A DNA stretch of 64,000 bases, taken from contig DASXOE010000154.1 in assembly GCA_036494575.1 (NCBI GenBank), positions 18,522 through 82,521 on the forward strand, written 5' to 3'. Position 1 is the first letter of the stretch. Each line of letters begins with the position of its first letter. The translations under genes and the position numbers were made by a program. Origin of the DNA: DASZFV01 sp036494575. Its GTDB lineage: Bacteria > Myxococcota_A > Polyangia > Fen-1088. Shown piece by piece: positions 1 to 9,463 of this stretch. The notes beneath the pieces are model-generated. The model was not told the origin of the DNA and did not search any database. It saw only the letters and a program-made list of their open reading frames with translations.

Positions 1-1
1 G

Positions 2-352
2 CTGCCGCCGCCGGCGGCGCCGCCCGTCAACGGGGTGCCGTCGCTCCTGCGCAAGTTCATCGTGACCCTGCCGAATGACGGCGGCCTCGTCACGGGCCAG
101 CAGCTCCACCTCGCGCGCAAGCGCTTCGACGGTGTCTTCCCGCTGCCGCTGTCGGCGGTGCAGACCATGACCGAGACGGACGCGAAGATCTGGGTGGCCG
201 CGCCCAATGGGACGGCCGAGCAGCGCAATGTCATCGTGGCCGAGTCGCGCGACGAGGCGCTCGTGTCGCAGGGCCTCAACGTCGGCGACGAGGTCATCGC
301 CGAGCCGCCCCGCGATCTCCAACCGGGCACCCTCGTCGAACCTATTCGCTAG
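2..352 (+). CDS. RND/HlyD-type efflux periplasmic adaptor, C-terminal fragment
   Basis: Only the last ~116 codons are inside the window; the gene starts upstream of base 1. The visible part reads as the beta-barrel and membrane-proximal end of a membrane-fusion (adaptor) subunit: a stretch ending in LPLSAVQTM (the usual 'vP..Av' strand), then VWVA-like IWVAAPNG, and the closing GLNVGDEVIAEPP, which matches the 'GLk-GD-VV' signature of AcrA/MexA-like proteins. Such subunits bridge an inner-membrane RND or ABC pump to an outer-membrane channel. The pump gene is not visible downstream, because the next gene is convergent; the two stop codons share the palindrome CTAG at 349-352. Family call is fairly safe, substrate unknown. 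Confidence 0.6.
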   Translation: MPPPAAPPVNGVPSLLRKFIVTLPNDGGLVTGQQLHLARKRFDGVFPLPLSAVQTMTETDAKIWVAAPNGTAEQRNVIVAESRDEALVSQGLNVGDEVIAEPPRDLQPGTLVEPIR

Positions 353-2919
353 ACGCCGATCCGCTGGAGATCGAGGAGGGGCGCTCCCTCGGGCCGATCG
401 TCCGCGAGGTCGACGATGCAGTCGAGGGACCAGTCTTCGTCGCCCTCGGGGTCGAGGAGAGTCTGCTGGGCGCGCCAGCGGCGCGGGCCGAGCTCGTCGA
501 GGCGCGTGAGGCTCGGGCGTCGCGCCGCGGGCGTCGCGAGCAACGTCTCGTGCGCTGCCCAGTAGGGCGCCATGGCCTGGGCGAAGCGCTCGGCCGACCA
601 GGGCTCGGCGCTGCCCGGGACGAGGCGCGCGGCCGTCTCGTAGTCGCGGGTGGCCAGGGCCCTGACGAGGCGGTGGAGCTCGGCGCGAACGCGCGCGGCG
701 AGCGCGCGCGGATCGTCGGCGAGCGCGAGGGCGCGCCTGACGGCGACGACGCGCGCGCCGCGCGGCGCCTTGAGGCTCTCCCACTCGTCGAGCAGGCTCG
801 AGTCGACCTCGCGCAGCAGGACGCGGAGCTCGGCGAGGATGTCGAGCACCTCGTCGGTGCGCGCCGCCGCGGGCACGCTCTGCTCGAGCGTCTTGTAGGC
901 CTGCGAGAGGTAGCGCAAGAGCACGCCCTCGCTGCGCTGCAGGCCGTAGTCGCGCACGTAGGCGTCGAACGTCGAGGCCGTCTCGCAGATCTCGCGCGCG
1001 ATGGACTTCGGCCGGATGTTGGTCTCGCCCACCCATGGGTGGCGCGCCGCGAAGGCGTTGAACGTCGCGTACACGAAGTCGCGGTTGGGCTTCGGCCACT
1101 CCATGGCCTCGAGCTCGGCGATGCGCTGCTCGTACTCGACGCCGTCCGCCTTCATCTGGTCCATGCGCTCGGTCTTGAGCTTGTCGAGCTGGCGGTAGAG
1201 CACGACGTCCGGGTCCTCGAGGATCGCCTCGACGAGCGACAGGACGTCGAGCGCGTACGTGGGCGCCGCGCGGTCGAGCGCCTCGAGCGCTTCGAGCATG
1301 TACAGCGATAGCGTTTGGTTGAGCGAGAAGTCGCGCTGCAGCTCGCCGCTCACCTCGACGAGGCGGCCCCGCGCTGCCTCGGTCGTGACGACGTCGATGA
1401 TGCGCGCGTGGCGCAGCGCCCGAAAGCAGGCGGCCGCGCGGCGGCGCTCGGCGCGCTTGCCGCGCTCGCCGCCGTGCGATCGACCCACGAGGTCGAGGAG
1501 GCGCCGATACCCGCCGCCGCGCCGGGCGCGGGCGCCCTCGCTCTGCAGGCAGTTGAGTAGCATCCCGTGCGTGACCTCGAAGCGCGACTCGAGCGGCTCG
1601 GGCGTGCCTTTCACGAGGCGCTCGAACGTGCCCTTGTCGAAGTGCACGTAGCCCTTCGTGGGCGGCTTCTGCATGACGACCTTCTTGCCCGTGGCCTGCT
1701 TGGCGGCCAGGCGGCGGTTCTCGACGACGTGGGCGGGCGCCTGCGCGACGATGCTGCCGCGCTCGTCGAAGCCCTTGCGGCCCGCGCGCCCCGCGATCTG
1801 CTGAAAGTCGCGGACGCCGAGGACGCCCACCTTCTCGCCGTCGTACTTGCACAGCTGCGTGAAGACCACGGTGCGAATGGGCACGTTGACGCCGACGCCC
1901 AGCGTGTCGGTGCCGCTCACGATCTTGAGCAGGCCCTGTTGCGCGAGCTTCTCGACGAGCAGCCGGTACTTCGGCAGGAGGCCCGCGTGATGAAGCCCGA
2001 TGCCGTGGCGCACGAAGCGCTGGAAGTCCTTGCCGTACGGCGAGTCGAAACGGAAGTCACCCAGCGCGGCCCGGATGGCCTCCTTCTCTTCCCTCGTGCA
2101 GATGTCGACGCTCATGAGGTTCTGCGCCTCCTCGGCGCAGGCCCGCTGCGTGAAGTTCACGAGGTAGATGGGATAGCGGCCAGACGTCACGAGCTCGGCG
2201 ATCGTCTCGTGCAGCGGCGTCTCGCGGTAATCGAAGTCGAGCGGCACGGGGCGGTCGCGGCTGCGCACCGTCGCGACCTCGCGCTTCGTGAGCGCGCGCA
2301 GCCCGTCCTCGACGGCCTTGAGCTCGCCCAGCGTCGCCGACATGAGCAGGAACGTCGTCTTGTCGAGGGACAGCAGCGGGATCTGCCAGGCGGCGCCGCG
2401 CTCGCGGTCGGCGTAGTAGTGGAACTCGTCCATGACGACGGTGTCGACGCGCGCGGCGGCGTCGCGCAGCGCCATGTTCGAGAGGATCTCGGCCGTGCAG
2501 CAGACGAGCGGCGCGTCGCGGTTGATCGTCGCGTCGCCCGTCATCATGCCGACGTTGTCGGGGCCGAAGAGCTGACAGAGCGCGAAGAACTTCTCACTCA
2601 CGAGCGCCTTGATGGGGCAGGTGTAGAACGACGTCCGCCCCTCGGCGAGCGCCTTGAAGTGCAGCGCCGTCGCGACGAGCGACTTGCCCGAGCCCGTGGG
2701 CGTGTTGAGCACGACGTGCTTGCCCGCCATGATCTCGAGCAGCGCCTCTTCTTGCGCCGGATACAGCGCCAGTCCCGTCGACGCCACCCAGGTCATGAAG
2801 CGGGCCAGGATCTCGTCGGCGTCGACGACCTCGCCGCGCGCGGGCAGCAGCGCGGCGAGCGGCGCGGGCGAATCGGCTCGCGGGCCGGCGCCGGAGTCTG
2901 ACGAGGCTGCCGTGGTCAT
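349..2919 (-). CDS. DEAD/DEAH-box helicase, SKI2-like with DUF3516-type C-terminus
   Basis: A superfamily 2 helicase of 856 residues. Walker A is TPTGSGKS (residues 73-80), motif II is DEFH (164-167, in VVMDEFHYYAD), motif III is SAT (about 194-196), and motif VI is QIAGRAGRKG, so both RecA domains are complete. The ~400-residue C-terminal half is helical and resembles the DUF3516 region found on similar helicases in Actinobacteria and Myxococcota. Likely an ATP-driven RNA (or DNA) remodeller in the cytosol; the substrate is not known for the family. I chose the ATG giving MTTAASSDSG because the reading frame upstream of it is low-complexity, Arg-rich and antisense to the neighbouring lipoprotein gene. 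It is 53 bp downstream of that gene and may be co-transcribed with it. Confidence 0.9.
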   Translation of the reverse strand: MTTAASSDSGAGPRADSPAPLAALLPARGEVVDADEILARFMTWVASTGLALYPAQEEALLEIMAGKHVVLNTPTGSGKSLVATALHFKALAEGRTSFYTCPIKALVSEKFFALCQLFGPDNVGMMTGDATINRDAPLVCCTAEILSNMALRDAAARVDTVVMDEFHYYADRERGAAWQIPLLSLDKTTFLLMSATLGELKAVEDGLRALTKREVATVRSRDRPVPLDFDYRETPLHETIAELVTSGRYPIYLVNFTQRACAEEAQNLMSVDICTREEKEAIRAALGDFRFDSPYGKDFQRFVRHGIGLHHAGLLPKYRLLVEKLAQQGLLKIVSGTDTLGVGVNVPIRTVVFTQLCKYDGEKVGVLGVRDFQQIAGRAGRKGFDERGSIVAQAPAHVVENRRLAAKQATGKKVVMQKPPTKGYVHFDKGTFERLVKGTPEPLESRFEVTHGMLLNCLQSEGARARRGGGYRRLLDLVGRSHGGERGKRAERRRAAACFRALRHARIIDVVTTEAARGRLVEVSGELQRDFSLNQTLSLYMLEALEALDRAAPTYALDVLSLVEAILEDPDVVLYRQLDKLKTERMDQMKADGVEYEQRIAELEAMEWPKPNRDFVYATFNAFAARHPWVGETNIRPKSIAREICETASTFDAYVRDYGLQRSEGVLLRYLSQAYKTLEQSVPAAARTDEVLDILAELRVLLREVDSSLLDEWESLKAPRGARVVAVRRALALADDPRALAARVRAELHRLVRALATRDYETAARLVPGSAEPWSAERFAQAMAPYWAAHETLLATPAARRPSLTRLDELGPRRWRAQQTLLDPEGDEDWSLDCIVDLADDRPEGAPLLDLQRIGV

Positions 2920-2972
2920 CGGGGGGGCGAATCCTCGCAGGCTCCCGCGCTCGCGGCCAGCCCGAACGCGCC

Positions 2973-3842
2973 TCAGCCTCGATCGCCCGCGGGCTCGGGC
3001 AGGGCCGGTGGGCACGGCGCGTTGGCGACGCCGGGCGAGCCGAAGTTGCCGCCCGAGCCATAGGGCTCGGCGGCCGGGCAGGTCGCGCCGCCGCGCTCGA
3101 TGACGACGGCGTGGCCGACGTAGGCGTCTCCCCAGGCCGCCGTCCACGTGACGGCGTCGAGTGTGAGGCCGTCGGCGCACGGGCCGAGACAGAGCGCAAT
3201 GCGATCGTCGCCATTGTTGAGGACGAGCTTGGTGCCGTAGGCGAGATCGACGGGCGCGTCCCCGTTGTGCGCCCGATCGACCGATTGTCCGAGCACGAGG
3301 AGGCCGCGCGGCGCGAGCACGCCGCCGTCGACGGCGACCTCGGTCGTTCCGTCCGAGAGGCGCAACGTGCCGAGGTCGATGGCCTCGCCGGCGACATTGG
3401 CGATCTCGATCCATTCGTGCCCGAGATCGCTGCCCGCGGGATCGACGAGCAACTCGTCGATGACCACCTCGCCCGCGCGCGGCGGGCGCGCGTCGACCTC
3501 TCGTTCCTTCGGGACGTCCCCCGCCGCAGCCGCCGCGACGTCGGCCTTCCCCTCCGACGCCTCCGATCGGTCGTTGGTCGCTCCGTCGGCGCGCGCATCG
3601 GCGACGGCGGCGACCGCCGCGTCGGCGCGCGAGGTTCCGGCCCCGCGCGAGGGCCCCGGCGAGGCGCCGGCGGGGTCCCCCGGCGGCGGCTCGTCGACCC
3701 CGGGATCGAGGGCCGGTCCTGCGTCAGCGGAGGGGGGAAGCCGATCGGACTTGCCCGACGGCGCTCCCGGGATCTTCGGGACGCACGCGGAGCAGGCGAG
3801 CCACGCCAAAAACACCAATGAGAACCGCACGATGTATCGCAT
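2973..3842 (-). CDS. Lamin-tail-domain lipoprotein
   Basis: 289 residues. The N-terminus is a lipoprotein signal (hydrophobic FSLVFLAWLAC then Cys at about residue 17-20), followed by a ~100-residue Pro/Ala/Asp-rich spacer. The C-terminal half is a lamin-tail (LTD) domain: it opens with VVIDELLVDPAGSDLGHEWI and continues EIANVAGEAIDLGTLRLSDG, the standard 'vviNEi...Ds..eWiEi.N' pattern. Bacterial LTDs are immunoglobulin-like modules on secreted or surface proteins. Expected location is the outer membrane or cell surface; the ligand is unknown. It is divergent from the PQQ/beta-helix surface protein, with 146 AT-richer bases between the two starts that presumably hold both promoters. Confidence 0.8.
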   Translation of the reverse strand: MRYIVRFSLVFLAWLACSACVPKIPGAPSGKSDRLPPSADAGPALDPGVDEPPPGDPAGASPGPSRGAGTSRADAAVAAVADARADGATNDRSEASEGKADVAAAAAGDVPKEREVDARPPRAGEVVIDELLVDPAGSDLGHEWIEIANVAGEAIDLGTLRLSDGTTEVAVDGGVLAPRGLLVLGQSVDRAHNGDAPVDLAYGTKLVLNNGDDRIALCLGPCADGLTLDAVTWTAAWGDAYVGHAVVIERGGATCPAAEPYGSGGNFGSPGVANAPCPPALPEPAGDRG

Positions 3843-3988
3843 GAGGCATATTCGGTCGAGCGCCAGTCCTGTTGCGTGCCCTACGGGTTTTCTCCTAGCT
3901 TATTTTCTGTAAGATCACATCAAGACGGCATGTCGTTCAGCCGAGGTTTGGTTGTGGCGCATCAGCACCTGCGCCGGGAGCGGTCACC

Positions 3989-6571
3989 ATGTTCTTCGCG
4001 TCCAAAAAGATCCTTCGCATCTCCGCCGTCGGCCTCGCGCTCGCGCCTCTTCTCGGCTCGGCGCCCGCGTTCGCGAACGACTGGCCGTCGCTGGGTCTCG
4101 ATGGGGGCCGAGGTCGCGCCACCGACGAGAAGGCCGGCGCGCCGTTCTCCATCGCGTGGAACGCCAGCCCCTCTGCGGGAGCGTTCGTCGCGAGCCCCGC
4201 GGTCGTCGACGGCTTGGTCGTCGTTGCCGGCGGCAAGGGCGACGTCACGGCGCTGAACGCGCTCGACGGCACCGCCGCGTGGACGGTGAAGGCGAGCGGC
4301 GGCATCGGCGCGTCGCCGGCCCTCGATCACGGCCGCATCTATTTCCCGACGCTGTCGGGCCAGCTGCAGGCCCTGCACCTCGGCACGGGCGCGAGCGCGT
4401 GGTCGCGCGCGTTCGGTGGGCAGAACTACGGCTCGCCGATCGTCGTGTCCGACGACATGGGCGCGAGCGTCGTGCTCGCGGCCGGGTTTCCGCAGCAGAA
4501 GGTCGTCCGCCTGAGCGCGTCGACGGGGGCCACGCAGTGGGAGACGGCGCCGGACGCCGTTGCCGATCTCGTGACTTCGTCGCCCGCGCTCGGCGCCGGG
4601 CGGGTCACGTTCGGCATGAACGGTGGCCGCTACCAGACGCTCGACGTCCTCACGGGCGTCACGGCGTGGCACTCCGACGTCGCGGGCGCCGTGGGCCTCT
4701 CGGCGCCGCTCGTCGTCGGTACGACGGCGTACTTTCTGCCGGGCGGCGCCGCGTCGGCGCTGTTCGCGGCCGACGCGACGACCGGGCAGGTGCTCTCCGG
4801 CTGGCCGGTTCAGGCGACGGACCCATCCGCCCCAGCGGCGACGGCCTTCACGAACAGCAGGCACGCGGTCTCTTCGCCCGCGCTTCTCGGCGACCTCGTC
4901 GTGTTCGTGACCCGCTTCGAGTACGACCTCAACCCGGCAACCGCGGGCGCGCCCGCCGTCCACTCGCTCCGCGAGTACGTCGTCGCCGTCGATCCCAAGA
5001 CCGCGGCCGTGGCCTGGCAACAAGAGATGGGCCATCGCGACGCCTCGACCTCGAACGACATCCCCGAGCTCAACGTCTCGCCGACGCCGGTGTCGTTCGC
5101 GACGGACTCCTCGCCCTTGCTCGCCGTGGCGTCCAGCATCGTGCCGTCGGTGCAGATCTACGACCTCGGCGGCAAGCAGGTGTGGAACGCCAGCCTGAGC
5201 GCGCCCACGCGCTCGTCGCCCGTGTTCGCGAACGGCCTGCTCGTGGTCGCGACGGACATGGGCGTCGTGCACGCCTTCGCCTCCGACGTCAACCACGCTC
5301 CGCTCGCGCCCGCGGCGGGCTTCGATCCGGCCGACGGCCAGATGGTCGACGGCCCCAAGCCGACGCTCAAGTGGGCCGCGGCCCAGGACGCCGAGGGCCA
5401 GGCGCTCCGCTATCAAGTGCGCGTCATGGGAACGGGTGACGATCTCTACGAGTCGCCGCTCGCGCAGCTCGACACGGCCGCGGGCGAGACGTCGGCGGTC
5501 CTCACGAAGAGCCTGACGCCCGGCGCGACGTACCTCTACGCGGTGCGCAGCCGCGACGAGAAGGGCGCGTGGTCGTCCTGGTCGCCGTTGCACACGTTCA
5601 TCATGTCGATCCCCGCGACGATCGAGGTCGCGGGCAAGTCGTTCGAGACCGTCGACGACGCCGTCGCATCGCTGCCCGCCACGGGCGGCCAGATCGACCT
5701 CGGGCGCGGCAGCTTGCACCTGACGTCGACGCTGTCGCTTCCCGCGGGAGTCGCTCTCGTCGGCGCGAGCCCGCACGACACGATCGTCGACGCGACGGGC
5801 CTCCGGGCCGGCATTCAGATCACGGCCGCGGCGCACACGGGCGCGCCCGCGCTCAAGAACCTCACTGTGATGGGCGCCGACGTCGGCGTCGACGTGGTCG
5901 ACGTCTCGAACGCGCTCTTGCGCAACGTCGTCGTGCGCGACAACAAGAAGGCGGGCGTCCAGGTCGAGGAGGGCGCGGCGGCCGAGGCCATCAACGTCAC
6001 ACTGGCGCGCAACGGCATCGGCGCCACCGTCGGGGGCAAGCTCTCCATTCACAGCAGCCTCGTGGTTCAGAACGAGACGGGCCTCGCGCAGACCGGCCAG
6101 GGGGGCGTGACGAGCCGCTACAACGACGTATTCGCGAACGCCACAGCCAACTACCAGGACGCGACGGCGGGCACGGGCGATGTCTCAGTGGCCGTGTCGT
6201 TCCGCTCGACGGCGGACTTTCACCTCGCGGGCTTCCAGCCCACGACGGACCGGGGCGACCCGGGCGACGCGTATGGGCTCGAGCCGCAGCCGAACGGCGC
6301 GCGCGTCAACATGGGCGCGTTCGGCAACACGCCCACGGCCGAGCTGTCGGAGTCGGCCGGCGCGTCGATCCCAGGCGCGCGTCCCGGCTTGCCCACCGCC
6401 TCGGCGACGCCGAGCGCGACGCCCTCCACGGGCGGCACCTCGACGACGGTCCCCGGCGGCGGCGGCAGCGGCTGCGCCCTCGGTGGCACTTCCCCGGCTG
6501 GCGGGTCCCCCGCCTGGCTACTCGCGGCGGTCGGCGCCGTCCTGATTGCGCGCCGCCGCCTTCGGCGATAG
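3989..6571 (+). CDS. Secreted PQQ-propeller / FN3 / beta-helix protein with MYXO-CTERM-like tail
   Basis: 860 residues with a signal peptide (to about ...GSAPAFA). Residues ~30-440 hold repeated 'AS/SP..V.G..V..G...G.V.ALNALDG..AW' blades, typical of a PQQ-type beta-propeller (the fold; cofactor binding is not implied). Residues ~445-545 form an FN3-like domain (PKPTLKWAAAQDAEGQALRY ... YAVRSRDEKGAWSSWS). Residues ~550-790 are a pectate-lyase-type right-handed beta-helix (repeated 'LRNVVVRDN', 'INVTLARNGIGATVGG'). The end is a Ser/Thr/Pro linker, then GGSGCALGG, a hydrophobic helix and RRRLRR: the plan of a MYXO-CTERM sorting tail, cleaved at the Cys in Myxococcota. Likely an exported, surface-anchored protein; ligand unknown. 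Confidence 0.85.
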   Translation: MFFASKKILRISAVGLALAPLLGSAPAFANDWPSLGLDGGRGRATDEKAGAPFSIAWNASPSAGAFVASPAVVDGLVVVAGGKGDVTALNALDGTAAWTVKASGGIGASPALDHGRIYFPTLSGQLQALHLGTGASAWSRAFGGQNYGSPIVVSDDMGASVVLAAGFPQQKVVRLSASTGATQWETAPDAVADLVTSSPALGAGRVTFGMNGGRYQTLDVLTGVTAWHSDVAGAVGLSAPLVVGTTAYFLPGGAASALFAADATTGQVLSGWPVQATDPSAPAATAFTNSRHAVSSPALLGDLVVFVTRFEYDLNPATAGAPAVHSLREYVVAVDPKTAAVAWQQEMGHRDASTSNDIPELNVSPTPVSFATDSSPLLAVASSIVPSVQIYDLGGKQVWNASLSAPTRSSPVFANGLLVVATDMGVVHAFASDVNHAPLAPAAGFDPADGQMVDGPKPTLKWAAAQDAEGQALRYQVRVMGTGDDLYESPLAQLDTAAGETSAVLTKSLTPGATYLYAVRSRDEKGAWSSWSPLHTFIMSIPATIEVAGKSFETVDDAVASLPATGGQIDLGRGSLHLTSTLSLPAGVALVGASPHDTIVDATGLRAGIQITAAAHTGAPALKNLTVMGADVGVDVVDVSNALLRNVVVRDNKKAGVQVEEGAAAEAINVTLARNGIGATVGGKLSIHSSLVVQNETGLAQTGQGGVTSRYNDVFANATANYQDATAGTGDVSVAVSFRSTADFHLAGFQPTTDRGDPGDAYGLEPQPNGARVNMGAFGNTPTAELSESAGASIPGARPGLPTASATPSATPSTGGTSTTVPGGGGSGCALGGTSPAGGSPAWLLAAVGAVLIARRRLRR

Positions 6572-6664
6572 CACCGGCGCTCGGTCGCTTCTTCGGGCGG
6601 AGTGAAGCCCGTTACGGGCGGCAGGTGCGCTCGGCTCGAGTGGCGGGGCAGGGCCGCGCGTTGC

Positions 6665-6706
6665 TTCTTCGCGGCTCGCTCCGCGGACGGAACGAGCCGC
6701 GAAGAA
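6665..6706. terminator. Perfect 14-bp inverted repeat between convergent genes
   Basis: Arms 6665-6678 (ttcttcgcggctcg) and 6693-6706 are exact reverse complements with a 14-base loop. It sits between two converging genes (ends 6571 and 6765), and the A-rich run after the right arm and T-rich run before the left arm suit a bidirectional terminator. Just beyond, the motif ctttccggagg occurs twice (about 6711 and 6740). Confidence 0.6.
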
Positions 6707-6764
6707 AGCTCTTTCCGGAGGGGGTTTGCCCGAGGGCGCTTTCCGGAGGGCGCTTGGTTGATGC

Positions 6765-7277
6765 TCAGCGGCGCGTTTGTTTCTCGAGGACCTTGTAGGC
6801 TTCGGTCAGGCGCTGCGTGAGGTCGGTGGCGGCGCGCAGGCCCTCTCCCGAGCCGGCGTGGAGGTCGGGGTGATACTTGCGCATGAGGCGCCGGTACGCT
6901 TTGCGGATCGTCTCGAAGTCGGAGCCGGGCGGGACCTCGAGCGCGGCGTAGGCCCTGCGGATGGCCTCGTCGCCGGCGGCGGTGCGGCGTGGCGGGTCGG
7001 CGCGCGGGCGGGCGCTCGAGCGCGCCCCGGTGGCGGCGCCGGCGGAGGTGCCGGCGCGGGCGGAGGCGGGGCGGGGACCGCGCGCGGCTTCCTCGGCCTC
7101 CTGGCGGGCGAGCCGGCGGCGCTCGAGCTCGGCCTCGAGCTCGTCGTCGGAGAGCCCGCCGAGATCGCCGCCCCAGCCGTCGTCGTTCCGGCGGCCATCG
7201 TCGAGCTCTGCGGCCTTGTCGAGCAGCGAGTTCAGCTCGGACCGCGCGAGATCGATGAGGCGCCTGCCGATGCTCAT
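6765..7277 (-). CDS. J-domain (DnaJ-like) protein
   Basis: 170 residues. The first ~60 are helical and acidic, the middle is a Pro/Ala/Arg linker, and the last ~70 form a J domain: YAALEVPPGSDFETIRKAYR then LMRKYHPDLH, with the HPD tripeptide that stimulates Hsp70 ATPase. The J domain is C-terminal, unlike DnaJ, and there are no Gly/Phe or zinc-finger regions. Its start codon overlaps the gpmI stop (ATGA, 7274-7277), so it is translationally coupled to gpmI. Probably a co-chaperone that recruits DnaK to a specific client; the client is unknown. Confidence 0.8.
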   Translation of the reverse strand: MSIGRRLIDLARSELNSLLDKAAELDDGRRNDDGWGGDLGGLSDDELEAELERRRLARQEAEEAARGPRPASARAGTSAGAATGARSSARPRADPPRRTAAGDEAIRRAYAALEVPPGSDFETIRKAYRRLMRKYHPDLHAGSGEGLRAATDLTQRLTEAYKVLEKQTRR

Positions 7278-8881
7278 GCGTCCTTGGCCTCGAGCAGCGA
7301 GCGGCCGTCCATCTCCTTGGGCTGCTCGAGGCCGAGGTAGTCGATGAGCGTCGGCGCGACGTCCGCGAGGCGCCCCCCCGCGCGCAGCTTGCGGCCCACG
7401 AGGTCGCCGCCCACGGCGATGAACGGCACGGGATTGGTCGTGTGCGCCGTGTGAGGCTGGCCCGTCTGCGGGTCGACCATCGTCTCGCAGTTGCCGTGGT
7501 CGGCCGTGATGAAGACGCTGGCGTTCACCTTGGCGGCGGCGTCGATGACGCGGCCGAGGCACGTGTCGATCGTATCGATGGCGCTCACGGCCGGGGCGAG
7601 CTTGCCCGTGTGGCCCACCATGTCCGGGTTGGCGTAGTTCACGAGGATGAAGTCGGGGCCGTCCGGCGCGAGCGCCTCGACGACGCCGTCCGTGACGGGC
7701 GCTGCCGACATCTCGGGCGCCAGATCGTACGTCGCGACGTCGCGGTTCGACGGCACCAGGCGTCGCTCCTCGCCGGGGAACGGCTGCTCGACGCCGCCGT
7801 TGAAGAAGTACGTCACGTGGCCGTACTTCTCGGTCTCCGCCGTGCGCAGCTGCGAGAGGCCCGCCTTCGACAGCACCTCGCTCAAGATCATGTCGAAGCT
7901 CTGGGGCGGGAACGCCGCGGGCACGGGCACCTTGGCGTCGTACTGGGACATGGTCGCGAACGCCGCGAGCTTGGGCCGCGGCGCGCGGTCGAAGTGCGGG
8001 AAGTCGGCGTCGGCCGCCGAGAGCGCGAGCGTGAGCTGTCGCGCGCGGTCGGCGCGGAAGTTGAAGAAGAAGCACGCGTCGCCGTCCCGGAGGATCGCGA
8101 GCGGCTTTTCGGCGTCCGCGCCTCGGCCCTTCGCCAGCAGCGGCAGCACGAACTCGTCGGTGATCTCTTTGCCCGCGCCCTTGTCTCCCGGCGCGCCGGC
8201 GCCGCTGTACGACGCCTCGACGGCCACCGCGAGATCGTCGACCAGCTTGCCCTCGCCGCGCGTGAGCATCTTCCAAGCCACCTCGAGGCGGTCCCAGCGC
8301 TTGTCGCGATCCATCGCGTAATAGCGCCCGACGGCCGAGGCGAGCTGGCCGACGCCGATCTCCTTCAGCTTGGCCGCGACGCCGCGCAGGTATCCGGCCG
8401 CCGACCGCGGTGGCGTGTCACGGCCGTCGAGGAAGGCGTGCCAGGCGACCCGCGTCAGCCCGCGCCGCTTGGCCAGCTCGCAGACTGCATAGGCGTGGTC
8501 GAGCGAGGCGTGGACGTTGCCCGGGCTCGTGAGGCCCATGAGGTGCAGCGTGCCGCCCGAGGTCTTGGCGGCGTCGATCGTCTCCGCGATCACCGGGTTG
8601 GCGAAGAACGTCCCGTCGCCGATGGCCTTGTCGATGCGCACGATGTCCTGATAGACGATGCGGCCCGCGCCCAGGTTCAGGTGGCCGACCTCGCTGTTGC
8701 CCATCTGCCCGTCGGGCAACCCGACGTCGTTTCCGGACGCGCCGATGAGCGTCCACGGGTACTTTTTGTACAGCGCGTCGAAGGTTGGCGTGCGCGCGAG
8801 GCGGATGGCGTTGGCGTCTCTGCCGGGGCGTTCGCCGAACCCGTCGAGCACGACGAGGACGACGCGGGTCTTTTTGCTCAT
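7274..8881 (-). CDS. gpmI: 2,3-bisphosphoglycerate-independent phosphoglycerate mutase
   Basis: 535 residues, within the normal length for the family. Interconverts 3- and 2-phosphoglycerate in glycolysis and gluconeogenesis through a phosphoserine intermediate with Mn ions. The N-terminal metal site VLDGFGERP and the catalytic serine in GQMGNSEVGH (Ser ~63) are present, as are WHAFLDGRDTPPRS, FFNFRADRARQL and the C-terminal TADHGNCETM metal ligands. A cytosolic enzyme. It is transcribed ahead of the coupled J-domain gene and divergent from the SRPBCC gene, with 98 bases between the starts. Confidence 0.97.
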   Translation of the reverse strand: MSKKTRVVLVVLDGFGERPGRDANAIRLARTPTFDALYKKYPWTLIGASGNDVGLPDGQMGNSEVGHLNLGAGRIVYQDIVRIDKAIGDGTFFANPVIAETIDAAKTSGGTLHLMGLTSPGNVHASLDHAYAVCELAKRRGLTRVAWHAFLDGRDTPPRSAAGYLRGVAAKLKEIGVGQLASAVGRYYAMDRDKRWDRLEVAWKMLTRGEGKLVDDLAVAVEASYSGAGAPGDKGAGKEITDEFVLPLLAKGRGADAEKPLAILRDGDACFFFNFRADRARQLTLALSAADADFPHFDRAPRPKLAAFATMSQYDAKVPVPAAFPPQSFDMILSEVLSKAGLSQLRTAETEKYGHVTYFFNGGVEQPFPGEERRLVPSNRDVATYDLAPEMSAAPVTDGVVEALAPDGPDFILVNYANPDMVGHTGKLAPAVSAIDTIDTCLGRVIDAAAKVNASVFITADHGNCETMVDPQTGQPHTAHTTNPVPFIAVGGDLVGRKLRAGGRLADVAPTLIDYLGLEQPKEMDGRSLLEAKDA

Positions 8882-8979
8882 CGCCAGGAATTTAACACGC
8901 GCCGGGCGCTCGAATCGACGCCGGGGCGCTGGCCTGGGGACTGAAGCGCCTTACCATGTCGTCGCGGAGGGAGGATCCC

Positions 8980-9414
8980 ATGGACAATTCGAACATCGCC
9001 AATGCATCGACGACCATCGACGCGCCCGTCGCCAAGGTGTGGCGCGCACTCGTGACGCCCGAGACCATCAAGCGCTACATGTTCGGCGCGACGGTCGTCT
9101 CCGAGTGGAAGGAAGGCAGCCCCATCGTCTGGAAGGGCGAGTGGAAGGGCAAGCCGTACGAGGACAAAGGCGTGATCGTCCGCTTGGACCCGGGGCGGAC
9201 GCTGCGCTACACGCACTGGAGCCCGCTGTCAGGCGCGCCCGAGACGCCCGAAAATCAGCACACGGTCACCATCGAGCTCGCAGGCGAGGGCGCGCACACG
9301 CACGTGTCGCTGTCCCAGGACAAGAACCACACCGAGGAAGAGCGCAAGCACTCCGAGGAAAATTGGAAGACGATGCTCGTGGGGCTGAAGAAGGTACTGG
9401 AGAGCGAGGGGTGA
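8980..9414 (+). CDS. SRPBCC (AHSA1-like) domain protein
   Basis: 144 residues in one START/Bet v1-like domain. TTIDAPVAKVWRALVTPETI near the N-terminus is the classic 'I.Ap.e.VW.alTdpe.i..w' opening, followed by SEWKEGSPIVWKGEW and LRYTHWSPLSG, and a C-terminal helix with EENWKTMLVGLKKVLE. These small helix-grip proteins bind hydrophobic ligands or Hsp90-type partners; the specific role here is unknown. I chose the ATG at 8980 because GGAGGGAGG lies just upstream (about 8966-8974); another in-frame ATG lies at 8956 but has no comparable ribosome-binding site. It stands alone. Confidence 0.85.
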   Translation: MDNSNIANASTTIDAPVAKVWRALVTPETIKRYMFGATVVSEWKEGSPIVWKGEWKGKPYEDKGVIVRLDPGRTLRYTHWSPLSGAPETPENQHTVTIELAGEGAHTHVSLSQDKNHTEEERKHSEENWKTMLVGLKKVLESEG

Positions 9415-9463
9415 GGCGGTCGTCGCAAGGCGAAAACCGTAAAGACCGTTCCGAGACGGCCCC

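Noticed and set aside
3962..6052. Long minus-strand open frame opposite the PQQ/beta-helix gene
   Set aside because: It is Arg/Gly/Ala-rich with no domain, mirrors the GC-biased third positions of the plus-strand gene, and has no ribosome-binding site.
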